A stretch of DNA of 64,000 bases from Magnolia sinica (Eukaryota > Streptophyta > Magnoliopsida > Magnoliales > Magnoliaceae), in the NCBI RefSeq assembly GCF_029962835.1, contig NC_080588.1, forward strand, positions 10,868,001 to 10,932,000, given 5' to 3'. The position numbers were made by a program, and so were the translations under genes. The notes beneath the pieces were generated by a model that saw only the letters and a program-made list of their open reading frames with translations, searched no databases and was not told the origin of the DNA. Below, one piece after another: positions 1-11,649 of the stretch (position 1 is its first letter; the number at the start of each line of letters is the position of its first letter).

Positions 1-216
1 CCATAAACCATTGGTTTTTAGTGTCAGGTTGTCCTTAGAACCAAGTTTGTATCAACCCCTCAATGCTAGATTTTTGAGGTTGTTTTACATTTTCGCATTA
101 TGGATTGTTTAAGTGCTATCTTTATTTAATTGTTTAAATTTCGCTATTAATTTTTTTAAATTTGGCATAGTCCTATTCAACCCCCCTCTCTAGGACTTAA
201 TAGCTCGGCCTTTTCA
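1..216 (+). repeat. 5' LTR of copia copy 1, last 216 bp only
   Basis: These bases repeat at 8744-8959 with a modest number of differences and end in the same TTTTCA. The primer site follows two bases later. The rest of the 5' LTR lies upstream of the window. Confidence 0.93.
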
Positions 217-218
217 AG

Positions 219-231
219 TGGTATCAGAACC
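219..231 (+). other. Primer binding site, initiator tRNA-Met (copia copy 1)
   Basis: TGGTATCAGAACC differs at one base from the usual plant copia site TGGTATCAGAGCC, which is intact in copy 2 at 57411-57423. It starts two bases after the LTR, where minus-strand synthesis would be primed. Confidence 0.9.
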
Positions 232-300
232 TAATAGCTCATTTTAATTATTATTTCTTTTGGATTAATTTCCTAAGCTAATCGATCTGAGCTTTGTAAG

Positions 301-2035
301 ATATCAAATTTTGATAGCCTTTCAGTCACTAGGCCTCCACCATTTGATGGCTCCAACAATGCCTATTGGAAAGCCGGAATGAGGATTTTCTTAAAATCCA
401 TGGATGAGATTGTGTGGCAAGCCACGGTGACTAATTGGACCCCTCTTACCACTGAAGTAACTGGTACCGACGGATCCAAAACTATGACAGTCACACCTTA
501 TTTCTCTTGGACCGCTCTTCAGAAAAGTGAGAGTAGTGCCAATGCAAAAGCGTTAAATGTAATCACTTACGCACTATCACCAGATGAATTCAAAAGAATT
601 ATATCCTGTGATACTACAAAGCAAGTCTGAGATATTTTAGAAATGATACACGAGTGAACAACAATTGTCAAGAAATCTAAAGTCCAAATCTTCACAACTA
701 AATTTGAGAAAATACGTATGGAAGAAAGTGAAACTTTCATGGACTTCTATACAAGATTAAATGACATTGTTAACTCTATATGGGGTATTGGTGACAAAAT
801 CCCAGAAAGCAAAGTCTATGCAAAGTACTATGCTCACTACTTGAACGGTTCAATTCATAGGTGACGACGATCTAGGAACTTCGTGATACGGATAATATGA
901 GGGTAGAAGAATTAGTTGGCTCGTTACAGACTTATGAGTTAACTTTTAAAGCTCCTAAAGGTAAATCTATTGCTCTTAAATCTTCTAAATATATTTCTCA
1001 AGAAAATAGTAGTAATTCTGATTTAGAAAATTCTGAAGATGATATGGCCCTTTTAGTTAAAAAGTTTTATAAGATTTTCAAAAATAAAAAGAGGGTTAAT
1101 TTTCAAAAACTTAATGAAAAGAAAAAATCTAAATCTAAAACTTAAAAATCTTTAAAAGACAGTTAATGTTACAACTGCCATGAATATGGGCATTTAGTAA
1201 ACAAGTGTCCTAAAAAGGACAAACCTAAAAAGAAAGGTATGTTGGTTACTTGGGATGAATCTTCTGGCTCTGAAGCCTCTTCTGAATCAGAAGATTCTGA
1301 AACCGAGTCAAGTAATGAATTCAAAGCCCTTATGACTCTAGCCAAGTTCACTTTTTTTAGATAATGATGATTTAACTAGTGAAGAAAATCTGAATAGTGA
1401 TCATGAAAATGAAGATCTTCAAGATGCTTATAATGCCCTTTACAATGAGAGTTGTAAAATTGATGTTAAACTTAAACTTCAGAAAGAGAACTTTTCAAAA
1501 CTTATAGAAAATTTTGATTCTCTTGTTTTAGAAAAATCTCATATTTTAGATTATTTTGAAAAAACTAAGTGCGACTTAGATTTCAAAAACTCCCAAGTTG
1601 AAAACTTAAAATCTAAAAATGAAAAACTAAAACTTAAAGTCTCTTCACTTTTGAGTTTAAAAGACACTTGGAGGTATGCCCAAGGTGATCCTAAGTTAGA
1701 AAAACTCTTATCCGAATCTAGAAAATGTGGCGATCGATCTGGATTGGGTTACGACAAAAGTATTCCTCCTAAACATAAGAATACTCCTCTTAAGTTTGTG
1801 AAAGGAGAGTCTTCTATCTCAAAAGAGAAGAGTCTGAATCAAAACCATTCTAAAAATGCTAAGACTTTTCAAACCTTAAAACCTAAAAGCAACCATATCA
1901 ACTATAAAAATCAGAATCGAAATCCTTTAGTGGAGAAAATTATTGATTTACTTAAGGAGCTCTTAAAATCTAACTCAATGGGTCAGTCTTATATCAACTA
2001 TAAACATAAGAAGACCAACTATACTCCTAAACCCA
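301..2035 (+). pseudogene. gag: Broken gag of copia copy 1
   Basis: Gag would form the particle shell and bind element RNA. The N-terminal PPFDG-like and YWKARMRIFLKS region is recognisable at 340-400. The codon matching the start used in copy 2 reads ATA here (301-303), so the natural start is lost. A TGA at 628-630 and frameshifts before 897 interrupt the frame. A CCHC zinc knuckle (CYNCHEYGHLVNKC) is intact at 1167-1208, with serine/glutamate-rich acidic sequence after it. From about 1380 to 1700 a lysine/leucine/glutamate-rich stretch looks like coiled coil and runs into an open frame from 1651. The product would not be made as one protein. Confidence 0.88.
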
Positions 2036-2430
2036 AGATTGTAATGAAATGGGTTCCCAAGGTTACTTGGTTGGTTGCCCATACTGCTTTCAAAGCTATA
2101 AGCCATTTAAAGTGGTACCTAGATAATGGATGCTCCAAACACATGACTGGTGACAAAGGTCTGTTCACCAATCTTAAAGACATGACTAATGGCTCAGTCA
2201 CATTTGGTGATGGTAGCAACTACAGGGTTATTGGCCAAGGTATGGTTAAAATTTCTAACCTCCCTTTATTTGAGAATGTTTTATACATTGAAGGGTTAAA
2301 ACACAATCTGTTAAGCATATCTCAAATATGCGATAAAAATCATAGTGTTAAATTTTCAAACCTAAGGTGTGAAATTTTAAACAAAAATGGTTCTGTAATA
2401 TTAACAAGTCATAGAACGTCCAAAATATAA
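2036..2430 (+). pseudogene. Aspartic protease domain of copia copy 1, defective
   Basis: The copia protease cuts the polyprotein with an Asp-Ser/Thr-Gly active site. Here the signature reads WYLDNGCSKHM with Asp-Asn-Gly at 2122-2130, where copy 2 has Asp-Ser-Gly (55551-55559). The flanking GSVTFGDGS and LLSISQICD segments are typical of the domain. The frame stops at 2428-2430. Compared with copy 2, most of the pre-integrase domain (the HKRLGH segment, roughly 200 bp) is missing just after this stop, so copy 1 carries an internal deletion as well as point damage. Confidence 0.88.
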
Positions 2431-2439
2431 AAAATAGAT

Positions 2440-3330
2440 AAAATATGTCGCGAATGCCAGATTGGTAAGCAAACAAGGAGTTCTCAAAAAAGGTGGACTC
2501 CAATGCCACATCTAAACCGCTCGAACTTCTCCACATGGATCTTATTGGACCAACTAGAACGGAGAGTCGAGGTGATAAGAAGTACATTCTAGTAATTGTT
2601 AATGACTTTAACAGATATACATGGGTAGTCTTCTTAAGAGACAAGTCAAAAAATCTCGATGAAGTAAAAAAGGTACTTAGACATATCCAAACGGAAAAAA
2701 GATCTCAAGTCTGTAAGATCTGTAGTGATCATAGATCAGAATTTGAGAACAACAGTTTTGAGAAGTTTTGCAGTGACCAGGAAATATCAAATGATTTCTT
2801 TGTGCTCAAAACACTACAAAAAATGGTATAGTAGAAAGAAAAAATAAAGTGCTTCAAGAAATGACAAATGTAATGTTAAACAGTATGAAGCTCCCTAAAA
2901 ATCTTTGGGCCGAAGCCGTAAATACTGCGTGTTATATAATTAACCGTGTTTATACTAGAAAATCAAATAGTAAAATAGCTTACAAAATGTGGTTTCATAA
3001 GAAGCCTACTGTTAAATACTTTCAAGTTTTTGGCAGCAAGTGCTACACTTTACGTGACCGAGAAAATCTGGGTAAGTTCGATACTAAAAGTGATGAAGGG
3101 ATATTTTTAGGATATGCTCTGAATAGTCGAGCATATTGGGTTCTTAATAAGAGAACCGGTGTAATTCAAGTGTCCCTTAATGTGGTTATTGACGATCACT
3201 TGAATACACCTGTCTCATGTTCAGAAAATGATGAAGTATTTCCAATTGATAAACCAGATTCTTCATCAAGTCAAAATAACTCTGAACTTAGGACTGTTAA
3301 AGATCACACTACTAATCAGATTCTTGGAAA
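2440..3330 (+). pseudogene. Integrase of copia copy 1, frameshifted
   Basis: The integrase joins element cDNA to host DNA using a DDE core. The first Asp lies in the HMDLIGPTRTES segment (about 2530-2560). The second lies near the SDHRSEFEN segment at about 2727-2755. The Glu codon of the VERKN segment is at 2834-2836 but in a different frame, because a frameshift and TAG fall at 2820-2833. The C-terminal part (LPKNLWAEAV, VFGSKCY, FLGY) continues in the frame opening at 2849. The zinc-binding N-terminus is mostly deleted. Confidence 0.87.
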
Positions 3331-3399
3331 CCCTCTCACTAGTGTGTGCACTCGTAAACAACTAGAAGCTATGTGTAATTACGTGTGCTTTACATCTCA

Positions 3400-4929
3400 G
3401 ATGGAACCGACTAATGTAAAAGAAGCTCTTACTGATGAAAACTGGATAGTTGCGATGCAAGAAGAGCTTAGTCAATTTGTTAGAAATGATGTTTGGTACT
3501 TAGTTCCAAGTCCTAAAGATAAACAGATTATCGGAACTAGATGGATTTTCAAAAATAACTCTGATGAACTTGGTAATATTATTAGAAACAAGGCTAGGCT
3601 GGTTGTACAAGGGTACAATCAAATTGTGGGCATCGATTATGATGAGACCTTTGCCCCAGTAGCTCGTCTTGAATCAATCAAACTATTTATATCCATTGCA
3701 TGCTTTAGAAAGTTCAAAATGTACCCAATGAATGTAAAGAGTGCTTTCTTAAATGACAATTTGCATGATGAAGTATATGTTGAACAGCCAATGGGTTTTG
3801 AAGACCCTAAGAATGTGAATCATGTTTATCGCCTAAAAAAGACTCTCTACGATTTGAAACAAGCTCCCAGGGCATGGTATGAAAAGTTGACTAAGTTTTT
3901 ACTAAGTCATAATTTTCTAATGGGAAGTGTTGATAAGACTCTATTTGTTAAGAAACATAATGATCATATTTTAATAGTGTAAATTTATGTTGATGATATT
4001 ATTTATGGATCTACTTGTGCTAACATGGTTGTTGAGTTTGAAGATCTTATGAAATCTAAGTTCGAAATGAGCATGGTTGGGGAATTGAATTATTTTCTAG
4101 GGTTGCAAGTTAAACAACAACCTGATGGTTTTTTATTTCTCAAACCAAATATGCTCTGAACTTAGTTAAAAAGTTTGGATTTGAGAATGGAAAAATTTTT
4201 GATACTCCTATGAGTACTACTTTGAAACTCTCAAAGGACTCTACAGGTAAGAGTGTGGATCTTAAACTATATTGTAGTATGATTGGAAGTTTGCTTTATT
4301 TAACTCCAAGTATGCCTGATATTGCATTTAGCGCAGGAATTTACGCTAGATATCAATTTGACCCTAAAGAGTCACATTGAATTGCTATTAAGCGCATTTT
4401 GCGATATATCGCTAATTCAGCTAATCTTGGTCTTTGGTATCCACATGATACTAATGTTCAATTAGCTGGTTACACGGATGCTGATTGGGCTGGTAACATT
4501 GATGACCAAACGTTAACCAGTGGTAGTTGTTTTTATATTGAGAACTATTTAGTTTCTTGGCAAAGTAAGAAACGAAGTTCCATATCTCTCTCAACTGCTG
4601 AGACTGAATACATTGCAGCAGGTAATGCATGTACTTAGCTTGTATGGATGAAAAAAATATTAAGTAATTACGGAATTGCGCAAGATACTATGATTTTATA
4701 TTGTGATAATTCAAGCACAATTAATATCTCCAAAAATCTAACCTAGAATTCATGAACCAAGCACATTGACATTAGATATCACTACATTCGTGAATTAGTG
4801 GAAGAAAAGACAATTTCTTTGGAATACATACCGACCAAGACTCAACTTGTAGACATATTCATAAAACTGATCGACAAAAGTAGGTTTTCTAAACTGAAAT
4901 TTGATCTTGGTATGTGCAATTTGAATTGA
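3400..4929 (+). pseudogene. Reverse transcriptase-RNase H of copia copy 1
   Basis: The RVT_2-type reverse transcriptase shows ALTDENWIVAMQEEL, RLVVQGYNQ, DYDETFAPVARLESI and [12 protein letters not shown]. The catalytic YVDD is at 3986-3997, but a TAA at 3980-3982 in the same frame stops translation just before it. Further breaks fall near 4140 and 4380. RNase H follows with TDADWAG (about 4467-4490), the ETEY segment (about 4600-4615) and CDNSS (about 4700-4720), with stops at 4636-4638 and 4744-4762. The natural end, GMCNLN then TGA, is at 4927-4929. Confidence 0.9.
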
Positions 4930-5026
4930 TTATTTATGCATTTCTGTATCATAATGTATATATATTTATTATTTTATGTTTAAAATTTCAAATTTCAAGA
5001 AATTTGCATATTTTTTGGCTGTGCAT

Positions 5027-5182
5027 GACCAGTCAAGTGCATACTCGACCAGTCGTGCCACGACCGATCAAGCATGTACTCGACCAGTCGTGTAGTGCGA
5101 GATAGTGCTTTATTTGGGGGGGAAAAATCATTTTTCTTCATTTTAGATTTCTTTTCCAACGGGTCCTAAGTCGACCGGTCGA
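5027..5182. promoter_or_regulatory. Cluster of CGACCAGTCG-type palindromes upstream of the extra ORF
   Basis: Perfect copies of the CGACCAGTCG near-palindrome are at 5046-5055 and 5081-5090. The relative TCGACCGGTCGA is at 5171-5182 and degenerate copies lie between. The same motif packs the LTR promoter region at 7527-7895. Copy 2 has the same cluster in the same place (52419-52488). A regulatory role is inferred only from position and repetition. Confidence 0.55.
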
Positions 5183-5386
5183 ACCCATCAGCTAGTTCTT
5201 CAAGGTTAATGCTTTATTTCCATTTTCCTTGTAGATTCAAGTTCTCGTCACTCCCTTTTCATCATTGGTGTGATTTATTTCTTATTTCATAGTAGTTTTT
5301 AGGGTTTTCTTCTCCAAAATCTGATCTTGAGAAAATCCACTCTACATCTTTTGCAATCACTTGGTTCCTTAATTTCCTAGTTGCAA

Positions 5387-6520
5387 ATGGAAGGTAGAGG
5401 CAAAAAGAAAAGTTCTCATTGTCCTCCATCTTCTAGATCTTCACCTATAATAGTGCGCCACCTTTGGTCACCCGAAGATGATCCCTCCTATGTGCGGAAT
5501 ATAAGGTTTCACAATGTTATAGTTGAACGACCTGTTCATGTTGAACATCTAGCTCCGTTTGAAATCCTTCCTCTTCTCCAATTTGTAGGATGAGATAACA
5601 TTCTACATTGGGGTGGGTCGGCATACCAGTCGATTGTGCAAGCTATGTATGCATGTATCTCTAATTTTTCTACTGAAAATCTTACATTTATTATTACAAC
5701 TAGAGAAGGTCTAGTTAAAGTAGACCGACATCTGATCTCTGGTCTAATGGACATACCTGTCAATGATGAAGGTATTCCCATTAGCACTCTCGTAGCTAAA
5801 CCATCTGAATCTGAAAAACGAATGCTTACTAGAGAATTGTGCAATATAGATTCGCAATGGAGTACTAATGGAAATGCGCTTGCTTCAAAGTATTTGTTAC
5901 CCAGATAAAGAGTCCTTCACAAGATATTTATTTCTAATGTTTATCCTCATTCTGGTAACAAAACTGAACTCACTACGTTCATGGATCGGATTCTTCATTC
6001 CATTATTTCTGGAACCAATGTATATTTTTCTTTTTTAATCTGTCATTACATCATTCAATTCCGTCTCCATCCTGGACACAGTGATATTCCTTTTACTTAT
6101 CTTATGATTGTGTTAGCCACCCATATTTTAGTGGCTATGCTTGTTAGAGAGGCTCCCATTCAACACCTAATCTTCAATAAATCCAATATAAACAAAATGA
6201 ATCTGAGGTTGGCCACAGGCCAAGTCAATGTGGGTGTTGGAGGAGCTGCTACAGTGAATGAAGAAGAAAGTGATTTACCTCCAGATGACATTAACATGGA
6301 TGATATTTTTGATGAGATCGAATCCAATTTAGCAGATGATCCTGATTATCAGCCATCTGACTTTGATGCGCGGTTATGCTCTCTAGAGGAGAAGGTAGAA
6401 AACATGAATGTGTCCCATAATTTGCAATTCAAATATATGCGTAAGTATCTTATGCGTCTTAACAAGAAACTTCATAAACTTGATCCTACCATACCTGCTC
6501 CTTCATCGGGTTCTGATTAG
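5387..6520 (+). pseudogene. Extra ORF after RNase H of copia copy 1, two in-frame stops
   Basis: This is the counterpart of the intact 378-residue frame at 50986-52122 in copy 2. I start it at the ATG at 5387-5389, which aligns with the copy 2 start. The 1134 bases stay in one frame and are broken only by TGA at 5591-5593 and TAA at 5906-5908. That contrasts with the many frameshifts in the gag-pol of the same element. Conserved parts are the basic serine-rich N-terminus, the WSPEDDPSYVR segment, LISGLMDIP, a hydrophobic central segment, an acidic stretch (DLPPDDINMDDIFDEI) and a C-terminal probable coiled coil. The function is unknown. It holds the position of the 'envelope-like' ORF of Sireviruses, but I see no clear signal peptide. 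Confidence 0.8.
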
Positions 6521-6773
6521 TTTTTGGTTATCTTGGTTTGTAATAAGTTTAATGATACTTAAATTTCTTTTGTCTTATGAGGTTGTACTTGGCTTAACTT
6601 GCTTTAACTTGGTTGTACTTGGTTTAATTTGGTTGGTTATGCTTGAACATGACTTGCTTATGAATTTATTATATTGTTATCTTGCTCCATTATTCCTCAT
6701 CATTCTTCTTATTCTTCCTTATATATCTACTTCCACTTCTATTTATTAGTTCCTTCCTTTGTCATATTGTGAT
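6521..6773. other. 3' untranslated spacer of copia copy 1
   Basis: T-rich sequence with direct repeats of the type ACTTGGTT(GT)TACTTGG around 6585-6645. No coding evidence. Confidence 0.6.
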
Positions 6774-7028
6774 AAAAAGGGGGAGAAATTTGTATGACAT
6801 GTGGATTGTGGATAGGTTGAGGTAGCCCATCCAATTTTTTTTTTGTAGCAAGGTGGAGTCAGTAAGGGGGAGTATTGTTGGTGAAATTGATGTGAATTGA
6901 TTCGATTTGTTTTGATCTGTTTATAACTGGTGCATGATTCTTTAACCAGATTGTCACTGGTTCCTTTTGATATAATGCTTATGTTATTATGAAGTGTGTT
7001 TTGTCACAAATTTGATAAAGGGGGAGAT
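6774..7028 (+). other. Three polypurine tracts before the 3' LTR (copia copy 1)
   Basis: AAAAAGGGGGAGAA is at 6774-6787, AAGGGGGAG at 6864-6872, and AAAGGGGGAGAT at 7017-7028 directly against the LTR. The last is the expected plus-strand primer. Repeated tracts of this type upstream of the 3' LTR are a known Sirevirus trait and recur in copy 2. Confidence 0.75.
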
Positions 7029-8959
7029 TGTAACTGCTATGGTTTCTAGCTCCTATAATTGTCAAATTTTGTAATGCCAAAACCTCTTGGAATCTGTGTC
7101 TTGTGTAGCGCATCGATATATTCAAGACAGTGCAAGGACAATGGTCTTTACTTCAAGAACTTCAAATGCAAGATTACATGTTCATGTTCGAGTACAACAT
7201 CAAGTGTGAATTCAATGTTTCAAGATTCATAGTTCAAGCTTCAAGTCAAGATAAAGTTCCTATACTTTGAACTTTAAGCTCAAGCTTTAATGTTAGTCAA
7301 ATTCAAGCTTCAAAAGGTCTCAAGTTCAAGCTTCTATATATGTCAAGATCTCAAGCTTTGTGAACGTCAAAGATCATCTATCAATCGAAGGAAAAGAAGA
7401 TTCAATGTTCATACATTACTTACAAGGTATGAATGACCCTAGATTGACCATAAGGTAGGTCATTTTTAATACGTAATTTAAATTGGGTCACTTTATAAGT
7501 GCATTGACTGTTTCTTGACTAGTCATTGACTAAGTTCAACTAGTCCTAGCATTGGCTAGACCAGTCCAAGAATTCCTCGACCAGTCCTAAGTTTGTTACT
7601 GATTTTCAGAAATTTTTGTTAAATCCTCGACTAGTCTTGGCGACTGCTCGACCGGTCATATGAATAGTGCTCGACCTGTGCTTGACCAGTTTTGCAGGCT
7701 CGACTCAAAGTCTAGCAACTAAATTGGGTTTCACACGACCAGTCGTGGACATGACTCAATTGGTCATGGAGGCCACTCGACTGGTCGAGTAGACCCTATG
7801 ACCAGTCGTGGAATGGCCTGATCTTATCGCGCCCAAATTTTAAAAGTTTGTTGATCTTACGACCAGTCGTGCTGACCTCAGGACCAGTCGAGAGTGCGAT
7901 TTCTTTACTTATAAATAAAGCACGAATTTAAGAGTTTGATATTCAATTCAAGCAAAATCATTATGCCACTCTGAGAGATAAGTTAGTGATATTCTTAAGC
8001 TATTTCGTGTTAATTATATATTCTCTTTAATTAGCTTTCTTTGTATTTGATTTTGTATTTTGCATTTCAATTTTATTTGAAAGAGGAATTGAAGTATTCC
8101 CATTTCTTGGAATCAAAATCAATTCAAGCTAGCTCAAGGTGATTTAATTTAAAATCAATCTAGAACCTAGAACCATTTCCTAAGTGAGTGTGGACATTGA
8201 ACTTCTACATTAAACTTCTACTCCAATTTGGTTCTTCTGGGCTGCATCAAAAGGAGAATATCCAGGTATTTTACACTTTGTAAATTCTTTATTTTCGTTT
8301 CATAGAGATTGTGCCAGAAAAATTTCTTTGTTTTGGTTTGTCTGAGGTGATCTAGAAAACTCAGAGTATGGGGTTTTTGAATTGTAGCCCACTTGAAAGA
8401 CACAATTGTGAGGGTTTTAGGTGAACCTTGAAAAACTTATTTTTATAGTGAACGCTAATATCCACTATGTGAGGATTTTAGGAGTGGATTAGTTATGTGG
8501 CTGTTGTTTAACAGTTGGTGTACACACAAGCGAACCACTATAATTCTTTGTGTTTAGTGGATTTATGGTTTATTTTCTTTATCTTTTGTGATTTAAGATT
8601 GTGGGATGCATTTGCGGATGTGAATGTTGTAATCTTTACATTTCAGTATTATGTGGTGAATGTTGTAATAGATTCGTTTCTATTTCTTTCATATCCTCTT
8701 CAGTTTGAGTTTTTGATACTCACCCACGATCTAGTAAGGTTGTCCTACCATAAACCATTGGTTTTTGGTGTCAGGTTGTCCTTAGAACAAAGTTTGTATC
8801 AACCACTCAATACTAGATTTTTGAGGTTGTTTAACATTTTCGCATTTTGAATTGTTTAAGTGCTATCTTTATTTAATTGTTTAAATTTCACTCTTAATTT
8901 TTTAAAATTTGGTATAGTCCTATTTACCCCCTCTAGGACTTAATAGGTCGGCCTTTTCA
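7029..8959 (+). repeat. 3' LTR of copia copy 1 (1931 bp)
   Basis: It begins TGTAACTGC directly after a polypurine tract and ends TTTTCA. Its last 216 bp match the start of the window. It is homologous to the two LTRs of copy 2 (48525-50488 and 57426-59369), which read on the other strand. It contains the palindrome cluster and a TATA box described separately. It has no long coding frame. Confidence 0.93.
7527..7917 (+). promoter_or_regulatory. LTR promoter: palindrome cluster and TATA box
   Basis: More than ten copies of the ACGACCAGTCGT/GACTGGTCGA motif, in both orientations, fill 7527-7895. TATAAATA follows at 7910-7917. Both are conserved in copy 2 (TATA on the minus strand at 58485-58492 and 49579-49586). 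Transcription would start a few tens of bases downstream. Confidence 0.65.
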
Positions 8960-10921
8960 CTACTTTAACTAAAACTTGTAAAATTCAAAGGTGGGAAACT
9001 AGGGTGCCAAGGATCCACTTATAGAGATCAGGGAGATCTATGCCTGATTCATGAACACAACTGGATTTAGAGTCTTCATCCAGTTGGAGGATATAACATT
9101 GAAAATCAAATCTGAACTTTCTTTGATTCAGTTTTAAAGAGATGAGAGGTATGAGAATTAGAATTGCTTCCATCACAAAACCATGCCCATGAGACAAAGC
9201 AAACAACAAAATTTAACTAATACACAACCAATCTGAGAGAATTATGAAAGTTAGGGAGGATTCCATCATCCAACCATGTCCAGAAGACGATGGTGAACAA
9301 GAGGGCCTCCTGACTTCATAATCTCAACAATGAAAAAACATACTCAAAGCTATTGTAGATCCATTGTAATTTAAGTCACAATAAACCATTAAAAACTAAA
9401 AGTATATCTATAATCAAACAAGCATCAAAGAGAGTTCATCACATGAATTAAAGTCATAGAAAACGACCCATCACGCTACAAGCTTTAGCTCTTAACCTGA
9501 GCTCAGAGGTTTAGCCTATCATGAACATGATCAAGCTAAGTCTGAAGGAAAATAAAAAGGAAATAATGAAGAAGAAGGAAAACTCAGCCGGCCATCTCGC
9601 ACCACTCTCTCTCGCTCTCTCTCGTCTATTTTTCCTCCACGTCCGATGATGATTCCTCCATGCTCTCTCTGTCTTTTATAATAGCTTGGAGTCAGTTGTG
9701 CATGCGTAGTAAGAGGCGGTGGCTGGAGAGAAGTCGGTGAAGTTTATGCAGCAGTGTGCGCAGCGAAACCATGCTCGACCCGTGTTTGGCAGATGACCTA
9801 CCAGTTTTAGCCATCTGATCCATTCAGGCTCATTGGGCTTGGTCGACCCCACCTACTTCATCTTTTGGACAGTCCAGATCATTGGTTTGGACGTGATAGA
9901 GATCACATAACCGGCCCACAGCGTCCGGACACTGCCACGCATGTTCCTACGCATCAACCTGCACAGAGATGCTCAGTGGGCCCACAAATAGCATCATTAG
10001 AGAAATCTCCATCCATTGGATTCGCAGTGGAATTTCAGTTGGAGATGGACGGTTTTGGATTGTCGTTGATGCGACCCAAGGAAGTAATCACACTGCAACT
10101 GTTTTGAACAATGCAGGGCAGTCTTCTTGTGATTGTTGTGGTCGGCACGTGCGCTTGCATGGGTGTCAATAGTTAACATGGGTTCTACTAGTTTTTTCCC
10201 CTTTGCATGATGGACAGTTTAGATCAACGAACCAGATGATGACGGTGGCCCACTAAAATCGTCTATTCGGATGCTGGCGAAAGAAGAAAAAAAATGGAAA
10301 TTTCCATTTTTAAAGACGAGATCGGGTCAGTGTCCTTTGACCAGACTCTCCGGTCTGGTGCACTGCGAGTGCACTTGTGTTGTGCACACCAATCACGTAA
10401 AGTGGGTCCCACCTTGATATTTTGAGAAATCCCTTATATCCATCCGCTTTCCCCTCTAATTTAAGTGGTAGAGTCCAAAACTGAAATATATCCAGATATC
10501 AGGTGGGCCCCAAATCAGTGATTTATGGCCAACCTGTTCATTGGGCCACTTTTACAAAGATCCAATGGCTAAAATTTTATGTGTACAGTTACTTTATGGT
10601 CCTCAAGCTAGGCATAAAGTTTCGTACCAAACGGATGGTGGAAACCCTGTGATCTTGCATCCAGGATGATTTTCAGCTTCTTTAACTTCAACCACTCTGT
10701 TTTCTTTGATCTTTTGCATATGAATTTTTCAATCTCGATCTCCTAAGATTTGTCCCTTGCTTTGGTGATTCTTAAGCATCAAATCCATGCTTTTAACACT
10801 CTTTTTAAATCCAAGCTCTTAAATTCACTTTGCAACAAAAACATGATTAAAATAGAATGTTGAGCTGTATGTAAAACCAAGTAATAATTGGGGTTTAATA
10901 TGCAACATTTGATCCTCAACA
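8960..10921 (-). repeat. 3' LTR of gypsy B, partial (C-like subtype)
   Basis: On the minus strand the LTR starts at 10921 with TGTTGAGGATCAAATGTTGC and runs left to 8960, where copia copy 1 interrupts it. It is homologous to solo LTR C over most of its length. It also shares blocks with the LTRs of A, including the segment around 10560-10680. It differs in its middle from B's own 5' LTR at 29434-30885. It contains no coding frame with recognisable content. Confidence 0.8.
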
Positions 10922-11649
10922 CGGTCAATTTTTACTAATTTTTTTAAATTTTATTTTTACATTCTTTTTTAGATTTTTCAATCTTTTCAATCTTTTTCAT
11001 GACCTCTTTGTTGATCTCCTGTTTTTTAACTAGTTCTTTTCTCCTTTTAAGGTGGATAAAATTCTCCAAATTTGATTCTTACCATCTATAAATAATTCAT
11101 ATACTAACAATCAGAACGTCTAGCAGGTCTTATAGAAGACAAATTGAATGTGTCTTATGATTTAAATTAACATGATATTCAAACTACATCTTAATCAATT
11201 ACGCACAAGAACTTAGGTGATAGATTGCTTAGATGATCAAAATCCAACAATCCAAAATTCAATCTCTATCTTATCATACTCAAAGCATTCTTAAGTATAC
11301 AAATCATAGCTTCCCAAACAGATTTCAACTTGAAACATTGAAAATTTTCAAAATTTTTGCTCAAAACCGAGAAAACACTGATTAATTTACCTAATCCCCC
11401 ATCCCCAACCTGAAAATCTACATTGTCCTCAATGTAGAAGAAATAAACATGAAATGCAAGAAAGACCATGAAAAGAAAAAGGGAAGTGATGGAAAGGTAA
11501 TACTTGAATAAGGAATTCTGAGGCCTTTTCTTTCAATGATTTCAGTGTAAAGATGGGTTAGCACAAGAATTAAACCAACAAAAAGAAAACTATCATAATC
11601 TTAACATATATAAAAGTAATAAACCTAATTATACTTCCTTTAGATTAGG
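10922..11649 (-). other. 3' untranslated region of gypsy B
   Basis: AT-rich sequence between pol and the 3' LTR, homologous in its 11240-11600 part to 16480-16760 of element A. I see no envelope-like frame. The polypurine tract beside the LTR is not well preserved. Confidence 0.65.

Larger units (their letters stand above)
1..8959 (+). mobile_element. Sirevirus-like Ty1/copia retrotransposon, copy 1 (5' LTR cut by window edge)
   Basis: The order is LTR end, initiator-Met primer site, gag, protease, integrase, reverse transcriptase, RNase H, an extra ORF, polypurine tracts and a full 3' LTR, which is the Ty1/copia order. The extra ORF after RNase H, several AGGGGGAG-type tracts and palindrome-rich LTRs point to the Sirevirus (SIRE/Maximus) lineage. 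The same family recurs inverted at 48525-59369. Copy 1 is dead: the gag start codon, the protease triad and several frames are damaged. It lies within the 3' LTR of gypsy element B, whose sequence resumes at 8960. The left flank, and so any target duplication partner of CTACT (8960-8964), is outside the window. Confidence 0.93.
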
